A DNA stretch of 64,000 nt from Kiritimatiellia bacterium. Its GTDB lineage: Bacteria; Verrucomicrobiota; Kiritimatiellia; RFP12; DVOR01. A program made the translations under genes and the position numbers. The notes below the pieces were generated by a model. The model had not been told where the DNA came from and ran no database searches. It saw only the letters and a list, made by a program, of their open reading frames with translations. This document shows, in pieces, positions 28,669 to 37,759 of this stretch. How positions within the stretch are numbered: the stretch's first letter is position 1; each line of letters begins with the position of its first letter. The DNA lies in NCBI GenBank assembly GCA_017531445.1, contig JAFXKZ010000002.1, forward strand, positions 761,286 through 825,285, read 5' to 3'.

Positions 28669-29076
28669 TCACCGCAACGCACCGGAGTCTGCCGTCGGTG
28701 GTGGAAAATGGGGATCATCGCGCGCAATCGCACGCATACGCAGTTCGCGAAAATAGATATTCACCCGTTTGTAAGCAGCAGCATCAAGCGATGGAATCCG
28801 ATGGGTGGCACCATTCTGACGGGCTGAAAGACCGGTTATACTCAATGCAGGGCGGGCACAATCAAGCAATACATTCAGATAGCGCAATACCATCCACAAC
28901 AGCGTGACAAGGTCGATTTCCGGCGTCAAGGCAGCACGTTGCAGCCAGACCCGCAAAAAAGTCTCATGAATCAGGTCTTTCGCATGGGCAGGCGCGACAC
29001 CTTTTGCGTGCAACCACTGGCGCATTTGAGGTTCAAGCGTCGCATACAGACGGGCGAACAAAGCTTTCTCTACCAT
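28669..29076 (-). CDS. Sigma-region-2-like protein lacking region 4
   Basis: The 135-residue protein starts at the ATG at 29076 with an excellent AAGGAG site. Residues about 5-75 look like ECF sigma-factor region 2: LFARLYATLEPQMRQWLHA, then AKDLIHETFLRVWLQRA, the core-binding helix. No region 4 helix-turn-helix follows; the last 45 residues are short, basic and end PHFPPPTADSGALR. It may be a truncated sigma factor or a regulator that mimics region 2. Confidence 0.6.
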   Translation of the reverse strand: MVEKALFARLYATLEPQMRQWLHAKGVAPAHAKDLIHETFLRVWLQRAALTPEIDLVTLLWMVLRYLNVLLDCARPALSITGLSARQNGATHRIPSLDAAAYKRVNIYFRELRMRAIARDDPHFPPPTADSGALR

Positions 29077-29122
29077 AAGTCTCTCCTTGAGTTTTTGCTG
29101 CAATCGGGAAAAAGGATACGCA

Positions 29123-29317
29123 TCATTGTGCAGAAGCTGCGGGCAGACCACCCGTGCAGGACTGACGACACAAGCAAACAAACAGCCGCCAGCGACCATT
29201 CCGGAACGTGATCAGCGGCAGTGACCATCGGGAAGTGGCACCGGGAGATACAGCAAAAACCAACGCACGTTGCGCCCAGGCAACTCCGGCCGGATAACGG
29301 GATAAACTATGTGTCAT
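29123..29317 (-). CDS. Possible 64-residue leader or small protein
   Basis: The ATG at 29317 has an optimal AAAGGAG site. The product is basic and Trp/Arg-rich (MTHSLSRYPAGVAWAQRALV at the start), with no known motif. Its stop TGA overlaps an ATG (TGATG) opening a 17-codon frame that ends by overlapping the ATG of the sigma-like gene. The arrangement suggests a chain of translationally coupled leaders; it could also be an upstream decoy. Confidence 0.4.
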   Translation of the reverse strand: MTHSLSRYPAGVAWAQRALVFAVSPGATSRWSLPLITFRNGRWRLFVCLCRQSCTGGLPAASAQ

Positions 29318-29407
29318 AGCAACTCCTTTCGATTGATTGAGGTGAGATACTGGAGATACTATAGCGCACGAATGTTAGAAAAGTATTAGCCTTTGGTTAA
29401 ACTTTCG

Positions 29408-31154
29408 TTAAAAATATTTCTCTCCTTCCCTTACACAAAATTCCATTTTGCGTTCAACGCGTAATCTTTCAAGTTCAGCCCACGGCATTCCCGCTCGCCC
29501 CTCCCAATCCGGATTAGAGACACCGCACAATCCTCCATTGCGCAACTCCGCTTCAATAAAGCGTTCCACCCACTGCGCAAAATCTTTCCACAGAGCCGCC
29601 TCCATCGGCGAATACGCCACATCATGCCGCTCTTTGCTTTCCCATGCTTCGCTCGCCGTCACACTGTAGCGGCTATTAGGATTATCCCTGCCAAATGAGC
29701 CGATAGTGTCGGTGGCAGACTTGATTTGAACAGACGCAAAGGCCACATAATCCGTGCTTGGCGGCACATCGTCCGTACCTGTATATCCTACATCTACAAC
29801 ATTCCGAGCGATAAATCCATCATGACCGCTCTTTCGCGCCTCTTCTGCATACCCATTAACATCCTTGACATCTTCCTTGTTTCCACGCCAAGACAAACCG
29901 TTAAAATCCACGATTAGCGGTTGCTTCAGATTTATGAACAGCGGATAAACCCCACCTTTGCGATAAGTTCCCCAAACAGGCGTTCATGCCGCGGATCGTC
30001 CTCATCCAGAATTACATTATCTGCCCTGCCGCCGTAATAATTCACAAAACTTACAGCAATCTCCCGGTTGTCACTCGCTACTATCGTGCCGTCTGGAGCT
30101 TCGGAGTGACGCCGTTCTTCGCCATTATTGAACACCTGAAACCACTGCGTGCTCCCGTGATACACCACTAAGGGTTCTCCGTTCGCGTCCACCACTTTGG
30201 AAATGTTGTTTAATTTCTGCTCCAGCTTTGCTGCAACACCTGAAGAAACGCTTGAAGAGGAAAGAGCAGACTGTTCTTTTAATCTACCTTCAAGCGTTTC
30301 AAATTTTTCAAGCTCGATGCTGTAAATACGGCTTCCGTCGCGTTCCGTTTCCTTAATAGTCAGCTAGGCATACACCGGGACATCGCGACCTGTGAAAAGA
30401 AGAGGGGAGACAAACCGTTTAATCGATTTGATGTTTACATCCCCATTCTTATCCTGCGCATCTGACACCTGTTCTGCATGTTTCCACAACTTATCAATCA
30501 TTGATGCAGCCATACTGTGTTCGTTTGCAGTAAATCCATTGTTTTTCGATTTGCGAAAAGCACTCGCACTGACGATTTTGTTCCGTTGAACAGTGTTAAT
30601 TTGAGCTTTCATCCCGGTGGCGAGATTGACGAGAAACCTCCCGGAGAGAGCTTTCAATTTTTCGCGAGCCTCTTCAAGAGAGAGCCCGATCAATACGTTC
30701 AATTCTGCTGCCGCTTCACAGTCGCCAAACCATCGTTTGAAGCTCGGTGTGCGCACCTGCACCCATTGCGCTCGGTAAAATTTGACGGTTCGCCATTCGG
30801 AGCCTTCGCCATCCTCGAGCCATCGGCATTCGTATAACGCGCCACCACCGCTTCATGCTCACGCGCCGCCATCAAACGCCCCTCAATAGGCTCCGCGCCG
30901 TTCACTCGGTAGAGATGCCAAGGCTTTGCAGAATGACTGGAAGCGAGTCCTTGCGTCCCTCAATAGGCTCCGCGCCGTTCACTCGGTAGAGATGGCTGAT
31001 AAAGATCGTCACCCTCTTCATAATCCGCAAGCGCATCTTCTCCAACCGACCACGCCACCGGTGCTTCATCCAGCCTCCGCTGCCGAATCTTCTGCGCGCT
31101 ATCCGGATACACCACCCCCGGCTCCTTCTGGAGTTCGCCCGGTTCGTGAAGCAA
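29408..31154 (-). pseudogene. Decayed large polyvalent (phage/mobile-element) protein with ART-type C-terminus
   Basis: Minus-strand fragments align end to end like the C-terminal part of the large proteins seen in gut prophages and conjugative elements. They run: EPGELQKEPGVVYPDSAQK (to 30960); ARYTNADGSRM...NGEPS (30905-30699); VRTPSFKRWFGD and LNVLIGLSLEEAREKLKA (30762-30364); VVDANGEPLVVYHGS (30195-29932); and a DGFIARNVVDVGYTG / SVQIKSATDTIGSF segment (to 29408) like an ADP-ribosyltransferase domain. The frame is broken by a 1-bp loss near 30750, a TAG at 30364-30366, a slip near 29950 and a 77-bp duplication around 30880-30994. Confidence 0.75.
30880..30994. repeat. 38-bp direct repeat, 77-bp offset
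   Basis: The same 38 bp, beginning CCCTCAATAGGCTCCGCG, occurs at 30880-30917 and 30957-30994. It lies within the decayed mobile-element gene. As 77 is not a multiple of 3, the duplication itself breaks the frame. Confidence 0.9.
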
Positions 31155-31199
31155 CGCCTCCTCTCACCGCCCCCGGACGTCCCTTCCTCACGTTGCACA

Positions 31200-31660
31200 C
31201 ACTACATATCTGATTTTACTCGTTCAGTTTCATTCTGAAACGTTTTCCCAGAGTAGTCTTAACATTAGAACTCATCTCTTAGAACTAATCTCTGATATGG
31301 ACATGGGATTCCTTTCTGAACCGTGGCCGTGGAGGGAACCGTTACTATTCCCAAAACAATTTCACCAAGGTCTGTATCTGATATCACTCAAGCCGCCCTT
31401 TTTCTAATGCGCTTAGCTATTACGCGCAGTTATATCAACGTATTTGACCGTTCCCATACTTCACTCAAAGAATGTCCATCTCAATCGTCATCCTCCCTAC
31501 TTTGGTATGATTTTGCAACAGAACCAATCCCTGAACCGAGATTCAGAAATCTCAATCGACCTCCTCCCTACCTTGTGTATGATTTCGTTCTATGAAGTTT
31601 ACATCAATATAACTTTATCATTCTCCCATTTCAAACACACAACCAAGACTGTCATTAAAA
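31200..31660. other. Gene-free, AT-richer stretch with an imperfect direct repeat
   Basis: No supportable gene was found. An imperfect repeat of about 39 bp begins at 31478 and again at 31549 (ATCTCAATCG, then CCTCCCTAC and TATGATTT), an offset of 71 bp. Base composition is lower in GC than the flanks, consistent with remnants of the mobile element next door. Confidence 0.6.
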
Positions 31661-31664
31661 AGAG

Positions 31665-31686
31665 AGCCGCACCTTCCGGTGCGGCT
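31665..31686 (-). terminator. Terminator of the fatty-acid operon
   Basis: A 9-bp perfect stem (AGCCGCACC with its complement) has a TTCC/GGAA tetraloop. On the minus strand it runs into CTCTCTTTTTAATG. It lies 29 bp after acpP. Confidence 0.9.
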
Positions 31687-31715
31687 ATTTCTCTTACGTA
31701 CTCGTGACGCAACGC

Positions 31716-31958
31716 TTATTCAGCAGTAATGCCCTTTTCCGTGAGGTAGGAGATAACTGCACCGACGGTTGTCAGCTTTTCAGCATCTTCATCCGGGATT
31801 TCTGCGCCGAATTCTTCTTCGAAAGCCATGATCAGTTCAACCTGATCAAGGGAATCGGCATTGAGATCGTCGATAAAAGATGCTTCGGGAACGACCTGAG
31901 CGGCATCCACACCAAGCTGATCGACGATGATGTCTGTAACTTTTTGTTCGAGGGACAT
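31716..31958 (-). CDS. acpP: Acyl carrier protein
   Basis: The acidic 80-residue protein has [19 protein letters not shown]; the Ser of DSL takes the 4'-phosphopantetheine arm. It carries growing fatty acids. The ATG has AAGGAG. It is the last gene of the coaD-yceD-rpmF-plsX-fabD-fabG-acpP run, 77 bp after fabG. Confidence 0.97.
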   Translation of the reverse strand: MSLEQKVTDIIVDQLGVDAAQVVPEASFIDDLNADSLDQVELIMAFEEEFGAEIPDEDAEKLTTVGAVISYLTEKGITAE

Positions 31959-32035
31959 GTTATGTACTCCTTGGGTTGTTTAAGTTCCCAGCGCCAGCCG
32001 GGACACGAGGTTGTGAAACTAGTGAAACTGAAAAA

Positions 32036-32800
32036 TCAGAACGCCATACCGCCGCTGACAGCCAACGTCTGACCGGTGATGTAAGAAGCTTCATCAGAAG
32101 CAAGGAAGCGAATCGCTTTAGCAACATCTTCTGCTTCACCCAATTCTTGAAGCGGAATCATACTCGCCATCTTGTCTTTGGCTTCTTGAGAAAGCACTTC
32201 GGTCATCTTGGTCTTGATGAAGCCCGGAGCAACCGCATTGCAACGAATCTTCTTCTTGCCATACTCCTTGGAGAATGTCTTAGTGAAGTTGATTACACCC
32301 GCCTTGGCCGCACCGTAGTTTGCTTGACCAACATTGCCGAAAAGACCAATCACCGAAGCAGTATTTACAATGCAACCGCCACACGGTTTACCATCGGGAC
32401 CTTTGTTCTTGCCCATCGGACGGATCACAGCCTTTGAGAAAAGGAAGACCGACTTGAGATTGGTTGCCATTACCGCATCCCATTCCGATTCCTCCATGCG
32501 CAACAAGAGGTTGTCACGAGTGATACCGGCATTGTTAACCAAAATATCCAACCGTCCGAAAGCATCAACCGTCTGCTTGACGGCCGCTTCTACCTGATCA
32601 GCTTTAGAAACATCGCACTGAATGGTGATCACTTTGTGACCATATTTTTCCACTTCGGGCTTTGCCGTCTCAAGCAATGCAGGATTGAAGTCCAACAACG
32701 CCACATCCGCGCCGCACTCAGCAAACGCTTTTGCGGTTGCCAATCCAATACCGCCGCCAGAGCCTGTTACGAGAGCAACTTTACCTGTAAAATCGTACAT
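32036..32800 (-). CDS. fabG: 3-oxoacyl-ACP reductase FabG
   Basis: The 254-residue short-chain dehydrogenase has the NADP site VTGSGGGIGLATAKA and the catalytic Ser-Tyr-Lys of NTASVIGLFGN and QANYGAAKAG, ending with GQTLAVSGGMAF. It reduces beta-ketoacyl-ACP. The ATG at 32800 has AAGGAG at proper spacing; an ATG two codons earlier abuts the site. Confidence 0.96.
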   Translation of the reverse strand: MYDFTGKVALVTGSGGGIGLATAKAFAECGADVALLDFNPALLETAKPEVEKYGHKVITIQCDVSKADQVEAAVKQTVDAFGRLDILVNNAGITRDNLLLRMEESEWDAVMATNLKSVFLFSKAVIRPMGKNKGPDGKPCGGCIVNTASVIGLFGNVGQANYGAAKAGVINFTKTFSKEYGKKKIRCNAVAPGFIKTKMTEVLSQEAKDKMASMIPLQELGEAEDVAKAIRFLASDEASYITGQTLAVSGGMAF

Positions 32801-32826
32801 CTTCATCTCCTTTTGTGGTTCAACAG

Positions 32827-33747
32827 TTAAGCAGAAACTTTCGCGACCATCGCGGTTAGCGAAGCAGTATCCTGAACATTGGCAACAGCGTTTGCCTTAT
32901 CAATGCGCCGGATCAAACCGGAAAGCACCTTACCCGGGCCAAACTCAGCAAAGAGACCGCCATTCGGCATTACGGCTTTCACGCAATCCGAGAAATGTAC
33001 AGGGCTATCCACCTGCGTCAGCATGGCTGCCTTGATTGCTTCGCCATCGTCCGCATGGAACGTGCCGGTAGCATTTGACAACACAGGAACTGTCGGCTTT
33101 CCGAAAGGAATATCCTTAACGAATTCCGCCAACTTCTCACGTGCCGGAGTCATAAACGGAGAATGGAAGGCACCCGCGACTTGCAGCACCACATTCTTCA
33201 CACCGGCAGCAGTTGCCAATTCTGCGGCTTTCGCCACTGCTTCGTGCGTTCCGGAGATGACCTGTTGCGCATCGGAATTGATATTCGAAACAGTGCATCC
33301 AGAGCCTTCGCAGATTGCAGCGAGCTGGTCAGCAGAGGCACCCATGATGGAAATCATACCCGACGGCTTTGCCTCGCAGGCTTCCTGCATATACTTGCCA
33401 CGTGCCTGAAGAATCTTCAATGTGGTCTCAAAATCAAGCACACCCGCAGCACAGAGCGCAGTCCATTCACCCAAAGAAAGACCCGCCATCGCTGCCGCAG
33501 GCACATCCGGGCACTGCTTACGAAAGGCCGTGTAACATGCCATTGAAACCGTAAAAATTGCGGGCTGACAGACATCCGACTTGGTCAAGGCTTCCGCCGG
33601 GCCCTCAAAGCAAATCGTCTTCAAATCAAATCCAAGAACTTCATTGGCCTTATCAAAGAGAGCCATGATTTCGGGATCGTTTTCGGCAAGATCCTTACCC
33701 ATTCCCGGGAATTGAGCTCCCTGTCCTGCAAAAAAGCAATTTAACAT
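32827..33747 (-). CDS. fabD: Malonyl-CoA:ACP transacylase FabD
   Basis: The 306-residue protein starts MLNCFFAGQGAQFPGMGKDL and has the active-site serine in MAGLSLGEWTAL (usually GHSLGE) and the later catalytic His in GAFHSPFM. It loads malonyl groups on ACP. The next gene upstream is plsX; no fabH lies between them. Confidence 0.96.
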   Translation of the reverse strand: MLNCFFAGQGAQFPGMGKDLAENDPEIMALFDKANEVLGFDLKTICFEGPAEALTKSDVCQPAIFTVSMACYTAFRKQCPDVPAAAMAGLSLGEWTALCAAGVLDFETTLKILQARGKYMQEACEAKPSGMISIMGASADQLAAICEGSGCTVSNINSDAQQVISGTHEAVAKAAELATAAGVKNVVLQVAGAFHSPFMTPAREKLAEFVKDIPFGKPTVPVLSNATGTFHADDGEAIKAAMLTQVDSPVHFSDCVKAVMPNGGLFAEFGPGKVLSGLIRRIDKANAVANVQDTASLTAMVAKVSA

Positions 33748-33829
33748 ATTACCTTTCCTTTCGTGAACTTGCTGAATAGTTTAGCGGTTTCAAGAAAAAG
33801 TTTCAACCCTCAACCGCAAAATCACGCAA

Positions 33830-34921
33830 TTATTGCGCCGAAGATGTCGCTGCAGCTTCTATTTCTTCTTCCAATGGAATTTCCGGCAGTTGACCGATAT
33901 GCGCTTCAATTTCCTTGGAAACATTGTGCTCTGCTGCGCGCGAACCGGCTCGACATGCATAGTAAATCGCTTTATACGATGAAGAGCCGTGCGTGATAAT
34001 CACCGCACCGGGGACGCCCAATAACGGTGCACCTCCATGGATTTCCGGATCCATCTGCTGCTTAAACTTCTTCAAAGCCGGCAGCAACATCAATGCTGCG
34101 AGTTTATAGGCTAAACGCGATTTGATAATACGCTTGAGCCATCCGCCCATCGCGTGCGCTGCGCTCTCTGCGGTCTTCAGAATCACATTGCCAATGAAGC
34201 CGTCACAGACAATTACATCTGTTTGCCCCTCAAAGACATCGTGACCTTCAACATTTCCCTTGAACGTAATGCCGGGAGTGTAATCCCGCAGGATCGGGAA
34301 CGCATGCTTGGTCAACTCGTTGCCCTTGCAATCTTCCGTCCCAATACTCATCAATCCGACTTCCGGCTTCTCTCGCCCAAGCACCAGGCGACTGTAAACG
34401 TCACCCATGACGGCAAATTCGCGCAGCCATTCGTAGTGGCAGTCAGTATTGGCTCCGGCATCTAAAAGCAACAAGGGGCGGTTCGCGTCCGAAGTCGGCA
34501 TAACCGTTGCAATCGCAGGACGCGCCACACCTTTAATGCGACCGAGAATGAAGAGTGCCGATGCTGCCATCGCTCCCGAATTACCGGCAGAAACCGCAGC
34601 ATCCGCTTCACCTTCTTTCACCATGCGCATACAAATGTTGATGGAGCAATTCTTTTTGCGCCGAACCGCTGCAGCCGGAGCATCATCCATTGCCACGGAT
34701 TCATCCGTATGGACAATGCGCACCCGCCCGGTTTCAAGTAATGCACCCACATCAGGAAGAGGCCGGATTTTCGGGTGACGCACATCCAGTGCTTCACGGA
34801 TCGCCTTCTCATCTCCAACGAGAATTACATCGTCACTTGTTTTGGACGCAGCCAACACACCGCCCCATACGATTTCGTAGGGAGCGTTGTCTCCGCCCAT
34901 GGCATCAAGAGCAATCCGCAT
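33830..34921 (-). CDS. plsX: Phosphate acyltransferase PlsX
   Basis: The 363-residue protein begins MRIALDAMGGDNAPYEIVWG, the typical PlsX N-terminus, and contains GRIKGVARPAIATVMP, LLDAGANTDC and GAPLLGVPGAVIITHGSS. It makes acyl-phosphate from acyl-ACP for phospholipid synthesis. The ATG at 34921 has GGAGG. It lies 39 bp after rpmF. Confidence 0.96.
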   Translation of the reverse strand: MRIALDAMGGDNAPYEIVWGGVLAASKTSDDVILVGDEKAIREALDVRHPKIRPLPDVGALLETGRVRIVHTDESVAMDDAPAAAVRRKKNCSINICMRMVKEGEADAAVSAGNSGAMAASALFILGRIKGVARPAIATVMPTSDANRPLLLLDAGANTDCHYEWLREFAVMGDVYSRLVLGREKPEVGLMSIGTEDCKGNELTKHAFPILRDYTPGITFKGNVEGHDVFEGQTDVIVCDGFIGNVILKTAESAAHAMGGWLKRIIKSRLAYKLAALMLLPALKKFKQQMDPEIHGGAPLLGVPGAVIITHGSSSYKAIYYACRAGSRAAEHNVSKEIEAHIGQLPEIPLEEEIEAAATSSAQ

Positions 34922-34959
34922 AACGAGCCTCCGTTCTTCCACATGAATGTGGCGTTTAC

Positions 34960-35136
34960 TTATTCCTCGACCGCAATCACCTGGCGGCCGTCATATTTGC
35001 CACACGAAGGGCAGGCGCGATGCGAAAGACGCGTTGCACCGCACTCGCATGTCATGGTGCCGGGAATGGTTGCCTTGATCTGAGCACGACGCTGACGAAC
35101 GCGCATTTTGGACTTTTTGCGTTTAGGAACTGCCAT
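34960..35136 (-). CDS. rpmF: Ribosomal protein L32 (bL32)
   Basis: The 58-residue protein starts MAVPKRKKSKMRVRQRRA and has cysteines in TCECGATRLSHRACPSCGKY that form a zinc ribbon. It is a 50S subunit component. It is in the conserved yceD-rpmF-plsX order and too short for ordinary frame scans. Confidence 0.96.
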   Translation of the reverse strand: MAVPKRKKSKMRVRQRRAQIKATIPGTMTCECGATRLSHRACPSCGKYDGRQVIAVEE

Positions 35137-35181
35137 GTTATGACCTTCTTTCTTTCTCTCTAAGATTCTCGCAATGCTGCC

Positions 35182-35661
35182 TTAAGCCATCCACCCGTCC
35201 AATGCATCCCAAGGAGAACTTCCCTCTCCTTCTGCGCATTTACACGTTCCTGCATTGAGATCCTGTCCGCAATGCAAGCAGAGGCCTTTACAATCTTCCT
35301 TGCAAATCGGATACGAAGGAAGAGCGAGTATAATACCTTCTCGTACGGATTCCGTCAAGTCCAAGGCTTCCAACCCTGCAACTTCAAAGGTCTCGCAATA
35401 GGCTTTTTCCGAGAATTCGGTGTGATACGTCTGCCCGCAACGACTGCAAATACACGCACAGGCAAGGCGCAAAGTTCCGCGAACCAAGAGTTCTTCACCC
35501 ATCAATTCGCACTGTAAATCGTAAACGACATCCCCTTCCGGATGCAACTGCTCAAGGTCGTCCACCTCCAAAACTGCGCAGTCAAGCGCACCTTCAAGGT
35601 GTTCGAAACGCCCCTCATCAAGCCGTCCCAAATCAACGATCAAATGCGCCGGTGTTTCCAA
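35182..35661 (-). CDS. yceD: YceD/DUF177-family protein
   Basis: The 159-residue protein belongs to the family always found before rpmF, implicated in 23S rRNA accumulation. It has VRGTLRLACACICSRCGQTY and LPSYPICKEDCKGLCLHCG, the usual cysteine motifs. The best start is a TTG at 35661 with AAGGAG 6 nt upstream, lying inside the coaD end (29-bp overlap); longer frames lack a ribosome-binding site. Confidence 0.87.
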   Translation of the reverse strand: METPAHLIVDLGRLDEGRFEHLEGALDCAVLEVDDLEQLHPEGDVVYDLQCELMGEELLVRGTLRLACACICSRCGQTYHTEFSEKAYCETFEVAGLEALDLTESVREGIILALPSYPICKEDCKGLCLHCGQDLNAGTCKCAEGEGSSPWDALDGWMA

Positions 35662-36190
35662 CAGAGGCTCCTTGAATAATCTGCTCGGGATGAGACTTGA
35701 GATAGTCCTGCAAATGCCGTTGCACACATACCGGCACGAAGTGCGCCGTATCACCTCCATACCGTGCGACTTCACGTACGGTAGAAGCTGTAATGTAACT
35801 GTGCTCCTCATTGGGCATCAGGAACAGGGTCTCTACTTCAGGTGCGAGCTGACGGTTTGTCAACGCCATCTGAAACTCGTATTCAAAATCGCTGTACGCT
35901 CGTAAACCGCGCACGACTACGCGCACCTCATTACGGCGGCAAAACTCTACCAACAGGCAATCCAAAGGCATTACTTCGGCATTCTGAATACCACCTTCTT
36001 CAAGGCATTCATGCACCATTTTGATGCGTTCTTCAATGCCGAACAGGCGCGTTGGCTTCGGAGAGATACCCGCCACCGCAACAATCAGCTTATCAAACAA
36101 CGCAGCACTCCGACAAATCAAATCGAAGTGTCCTTTGGTCATCGGATCAAACGTACCCGGATAAACTGCTACTGTTGCTGTCTCTTTCAT
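35633..36190 (-). CDS. coaD: Phosphopantetheine adenylyltransferase CoaD
   Basis: The 185-residue nucleotidyltransferase has VYPGTFDPMTKGHFDLICR (TxGH-type motif) and PNEEHSYITASTVREVARYGG. It catalyses the penultimate step of coenzyme A synthesis. It is about 20 residues longer than typical CoaD at the C-terminus, where the sequence overlaps yceD. No ribosome-binding site precedes the ATG at 36190, and a -10 box lies only 7 nt upstream. Confidence 0.95.
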   Translation of the reverse strand: MKETATVAVYPGTFDPMTKGHFDLICRSAALFDKLIVAVAGISPKPTRLFGIEERIKMVHECLEEGGIQNAEVMPLDCLLVEFCRRNEVRVVVRGLRAYSDFEYEFQMALTNRQLAPEVETLFLMPNEEHSYITASTVREVARYGGDTAHFVPVCVQRHLQDYLKSHPEQIIQGASVGNTGAFDR

Positions 36191-36197
36191 GCGCGTG

Positions 36198-36226
36198 ATT
36201 ATAACATATCCAGCATATTTTGTCAC
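36198..36226 (-). promoter_or_regulatory. Promoter of the coaD/fatty-acid operon, likely leaderless
   Basis: On the minus strand: GTGACA, a 17-bp spacer, TATAAT, then CACGCGC and the coaD ATG. Transcription should start at or within a base or two of the start codon. Confidence 0.65.
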
Positions 36227-36398
36227 CACGCCCATGCACTTTTCATAATACAATATCGTTCAATCAATTATTTATTCTGCTGACCGACACGATCTCTTGC
36301 ACCTGTAACCACCCCTCGGCTCCACCTGCCACATCCGCGGTGTGCGCAACACTATTGAAGGTCTCTTTCCGCCCCTGCACTTCCCTTTGATAAAACGA

Positions 36399-36423
36399 AA
36401 CAGCCCCCGAGACGGAGGCTGTT
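36399..36423 (-). terminator. rpsU terminator
   Basis: AACAGCC and its complement flank a GC-rich loop. On the minus strand it is followed by TTTCGTTTTATC. It is 21 bp after rpsU. Confidence 0.75.
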
Positions 36424-36444
36424 GGCTTATTTCCCTGAAACACA

Positions 36445-36636
36445 TCAGATATTTGCGTTGCGGGACTTGGCGCGGATGCGAGCACGCGCGGACTTGCGAC
36501 GCTTCTTTTCGCAAGGTTTCTCGTAGTAACGAGTGGCACGGAGCTGCTTAATCAATCCTTCTTTATCAAGGATCTTTTTCAAACGCTTGAGACCGCGCTC
36601 CACGGATTCGCCCTTCTTAAGACGTACCTGGATCAT
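36445..36636 (-). CDS. rpsU: Ribosomal protein S21 (bS21)
   Basis: The 63-residue basic protein starts MIQVRLKKGESVERGLKRLK and contains RATRYYEKPCEKKRRKS, typical S21. It is a 30S component near the anti-Shine-Dalgarno region. The ATG has AAAGGAGG, and tRNA-Thr lies 26 bp upstream on the same strand. Confidence 0.96.
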   Translation of the reverse strand: MIQVRLKKGESVERGLKRLKKILDKEGLIKQLRATRYYEKPCEKKRRKSARARIRAKSRNANI

Positions 36637-36662
36637 TCTTGCTCACCTCCTTTCCGAAATTA

Positions 36663-36738
36663 TGGAGCCAGCGAAGGGACTCGAACCCCCGACCCACTGA
36701 TTACAAATCAGTAGCTCTACCAACTGAGCTACACTGGC
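36663..36738 (-). tRNA. tRNA-Thr (anticodon UGU), CCA encoded
   Basis: The minus strand gives a complete cloverleaf: GCCAGTG acceptor, GCTCAGTTGGTAGAGC D arm, anticodon loop TTTGTAA (TGT), TTCGAGT T loop and an encoded CCA. Confidence 0.96.
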
Positions 36739-36752
36739 AAAAATCGGCGGCA

Positions 36753-36781
36753 ATTATGACAAAAATCTTCAAGCACGTCAA
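36753..36781 (-). promoter_or_regulatory. Promoter of tRNA-Thr (UGU)-rpsU
   Basis: TTGACG, a 17-bp spacer and CATAAT on the minus strand. The -10 is 15 bp upstream of the tRNA. Confidence 0.6.
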
Positions 36782-37006
36782 GATGTTTTTTCAATGAAAT
36801 CCGGCGCAACGCCGCCTCCAGACAATCACAGGCGCTGCAAATAGCGTTCCGGTCTTGAAAATATAACACCGAAATCCAACCCCGAAGCTTCCCCCTCAAG
36901 CGAGCCTTCCCTGCAACAGACACTCCCTCCTCCCGGCAGAGCTGCGCGGAAGAAACGTCCATTACGTTTATACGCTCTTCAGCCAACTACGCGGCACTTC
37001 TACCTA

Positions 37007-37042
37007 TATTTAAGCCGATGGCGGCAGCCACCGGCTTAAATA
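37007..37042 (-). terminator. Hairpin after uppS
   Basis: An 11-bp perfect stem (TATTTAAGCCG with its complement) with an inner GG/CC extension. It is 31 bp beyond the uppS stop; the T-run is weak. Confidence 0.7.
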
Positions 37043-37072
37043 TCCATCGCATCAACGCCATCCGGACAGGGA

Positions 37073-37759
37073 TCAACAACCGCCGTAACGCCGTTCACGC
37101 TTTTCAAAAGCCGCCAGCGCGGCGTCAAAATCCGCCTGATCAAAATCCGGCCATAAGACCGGCGTCACATAAAGTTCCGCATAGCTCGCCTGCCACAACA
37201 GGAAATTACTCAAGCGCATTTCGCCGCTTGTCCGAACAATCAGATCGGGATCCGGCACATCCGGTAAATACAAATGTTGCGCAAAAAGCTGTTCATCAAT
37301 CGCTTCCAACGCAATCTCGCCCTTTGCAACCCGTTCCGCCAAACGTTTCGCGGCTGCGGCAATCTCCGTCCTTCCGCCATAGCTTAAACAGAGAATCAAT
37401 TGACGCTCATACGTTTCTGTTGCGCGTTCGACGCGTTGCAACGCTTCGCGCGCAAATTCCGGCAGGTCTTCCAAACGCCCCATGATTCTCAGCCGCACCT
37501 GATGTTTATGCAGCATCTCTTCTTCCCCGGCAAGATAACTCACAAGAAGAGTCATCAGTGCGTCTACTTCTGCCTTGGGGCGTTTCCAATTCTCAACCGA
37601 AAAGGCATACAGCGTCAGATACTTGATTCCGGCCGTCTGGCAGAATCCCAAGACCCGGCGCACCGTTTCACCGCCTGCACGATGCCCTTCAGAACGCGGA
37701 AGGCCGCGAGCTTTCGCCCAACGGCCATTCCCATCCATAATAATCGCGAGGTGTTCCAT
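37073..37759 (-). CDS. uppS: Isoprenyl transferase UppS (undecaprenyl diphosphate synthase)
   Basis: The 228-residue cis-prenyltransferase starts MEHLAIIMDGNGRWAKARGL, with RAGGETVRRVL, YAFSVENWKRP and DPDLIVRTSGEMRLSNFLLW. It builds the lipid carrier of cell-wall synthesis. Its ATG overlaps the purA stop (TGATG). Confidence 0.96.
   Translation of the reverse strand: MEHLAIIMDGNGRWAKARGLPRSEGHRAGGETVRRVLGFCQTAGIKYLTLYAFSVENWKRPKAEVDALMTLLVSYLAGEEEMLHKHQVRLRIMGRLEDLPEFAREALQRVERATETYERQLILCLSYGGRTEIAAAAKRLAERVAKGEIALEAIDEQLFAQHLYLPDVPDPDLIVRTSGEMRLSNFLLWQASYAELYVTPVLWPDFDQADFDAALAAFEKRERRYGGC

Noticed and set aside
36729..36986. 85-codon minus-strand frame next to tRNA-Thr
   Set aside because: It overlaps the tRNA 5' end and its promoter; start and composition are not convincing.
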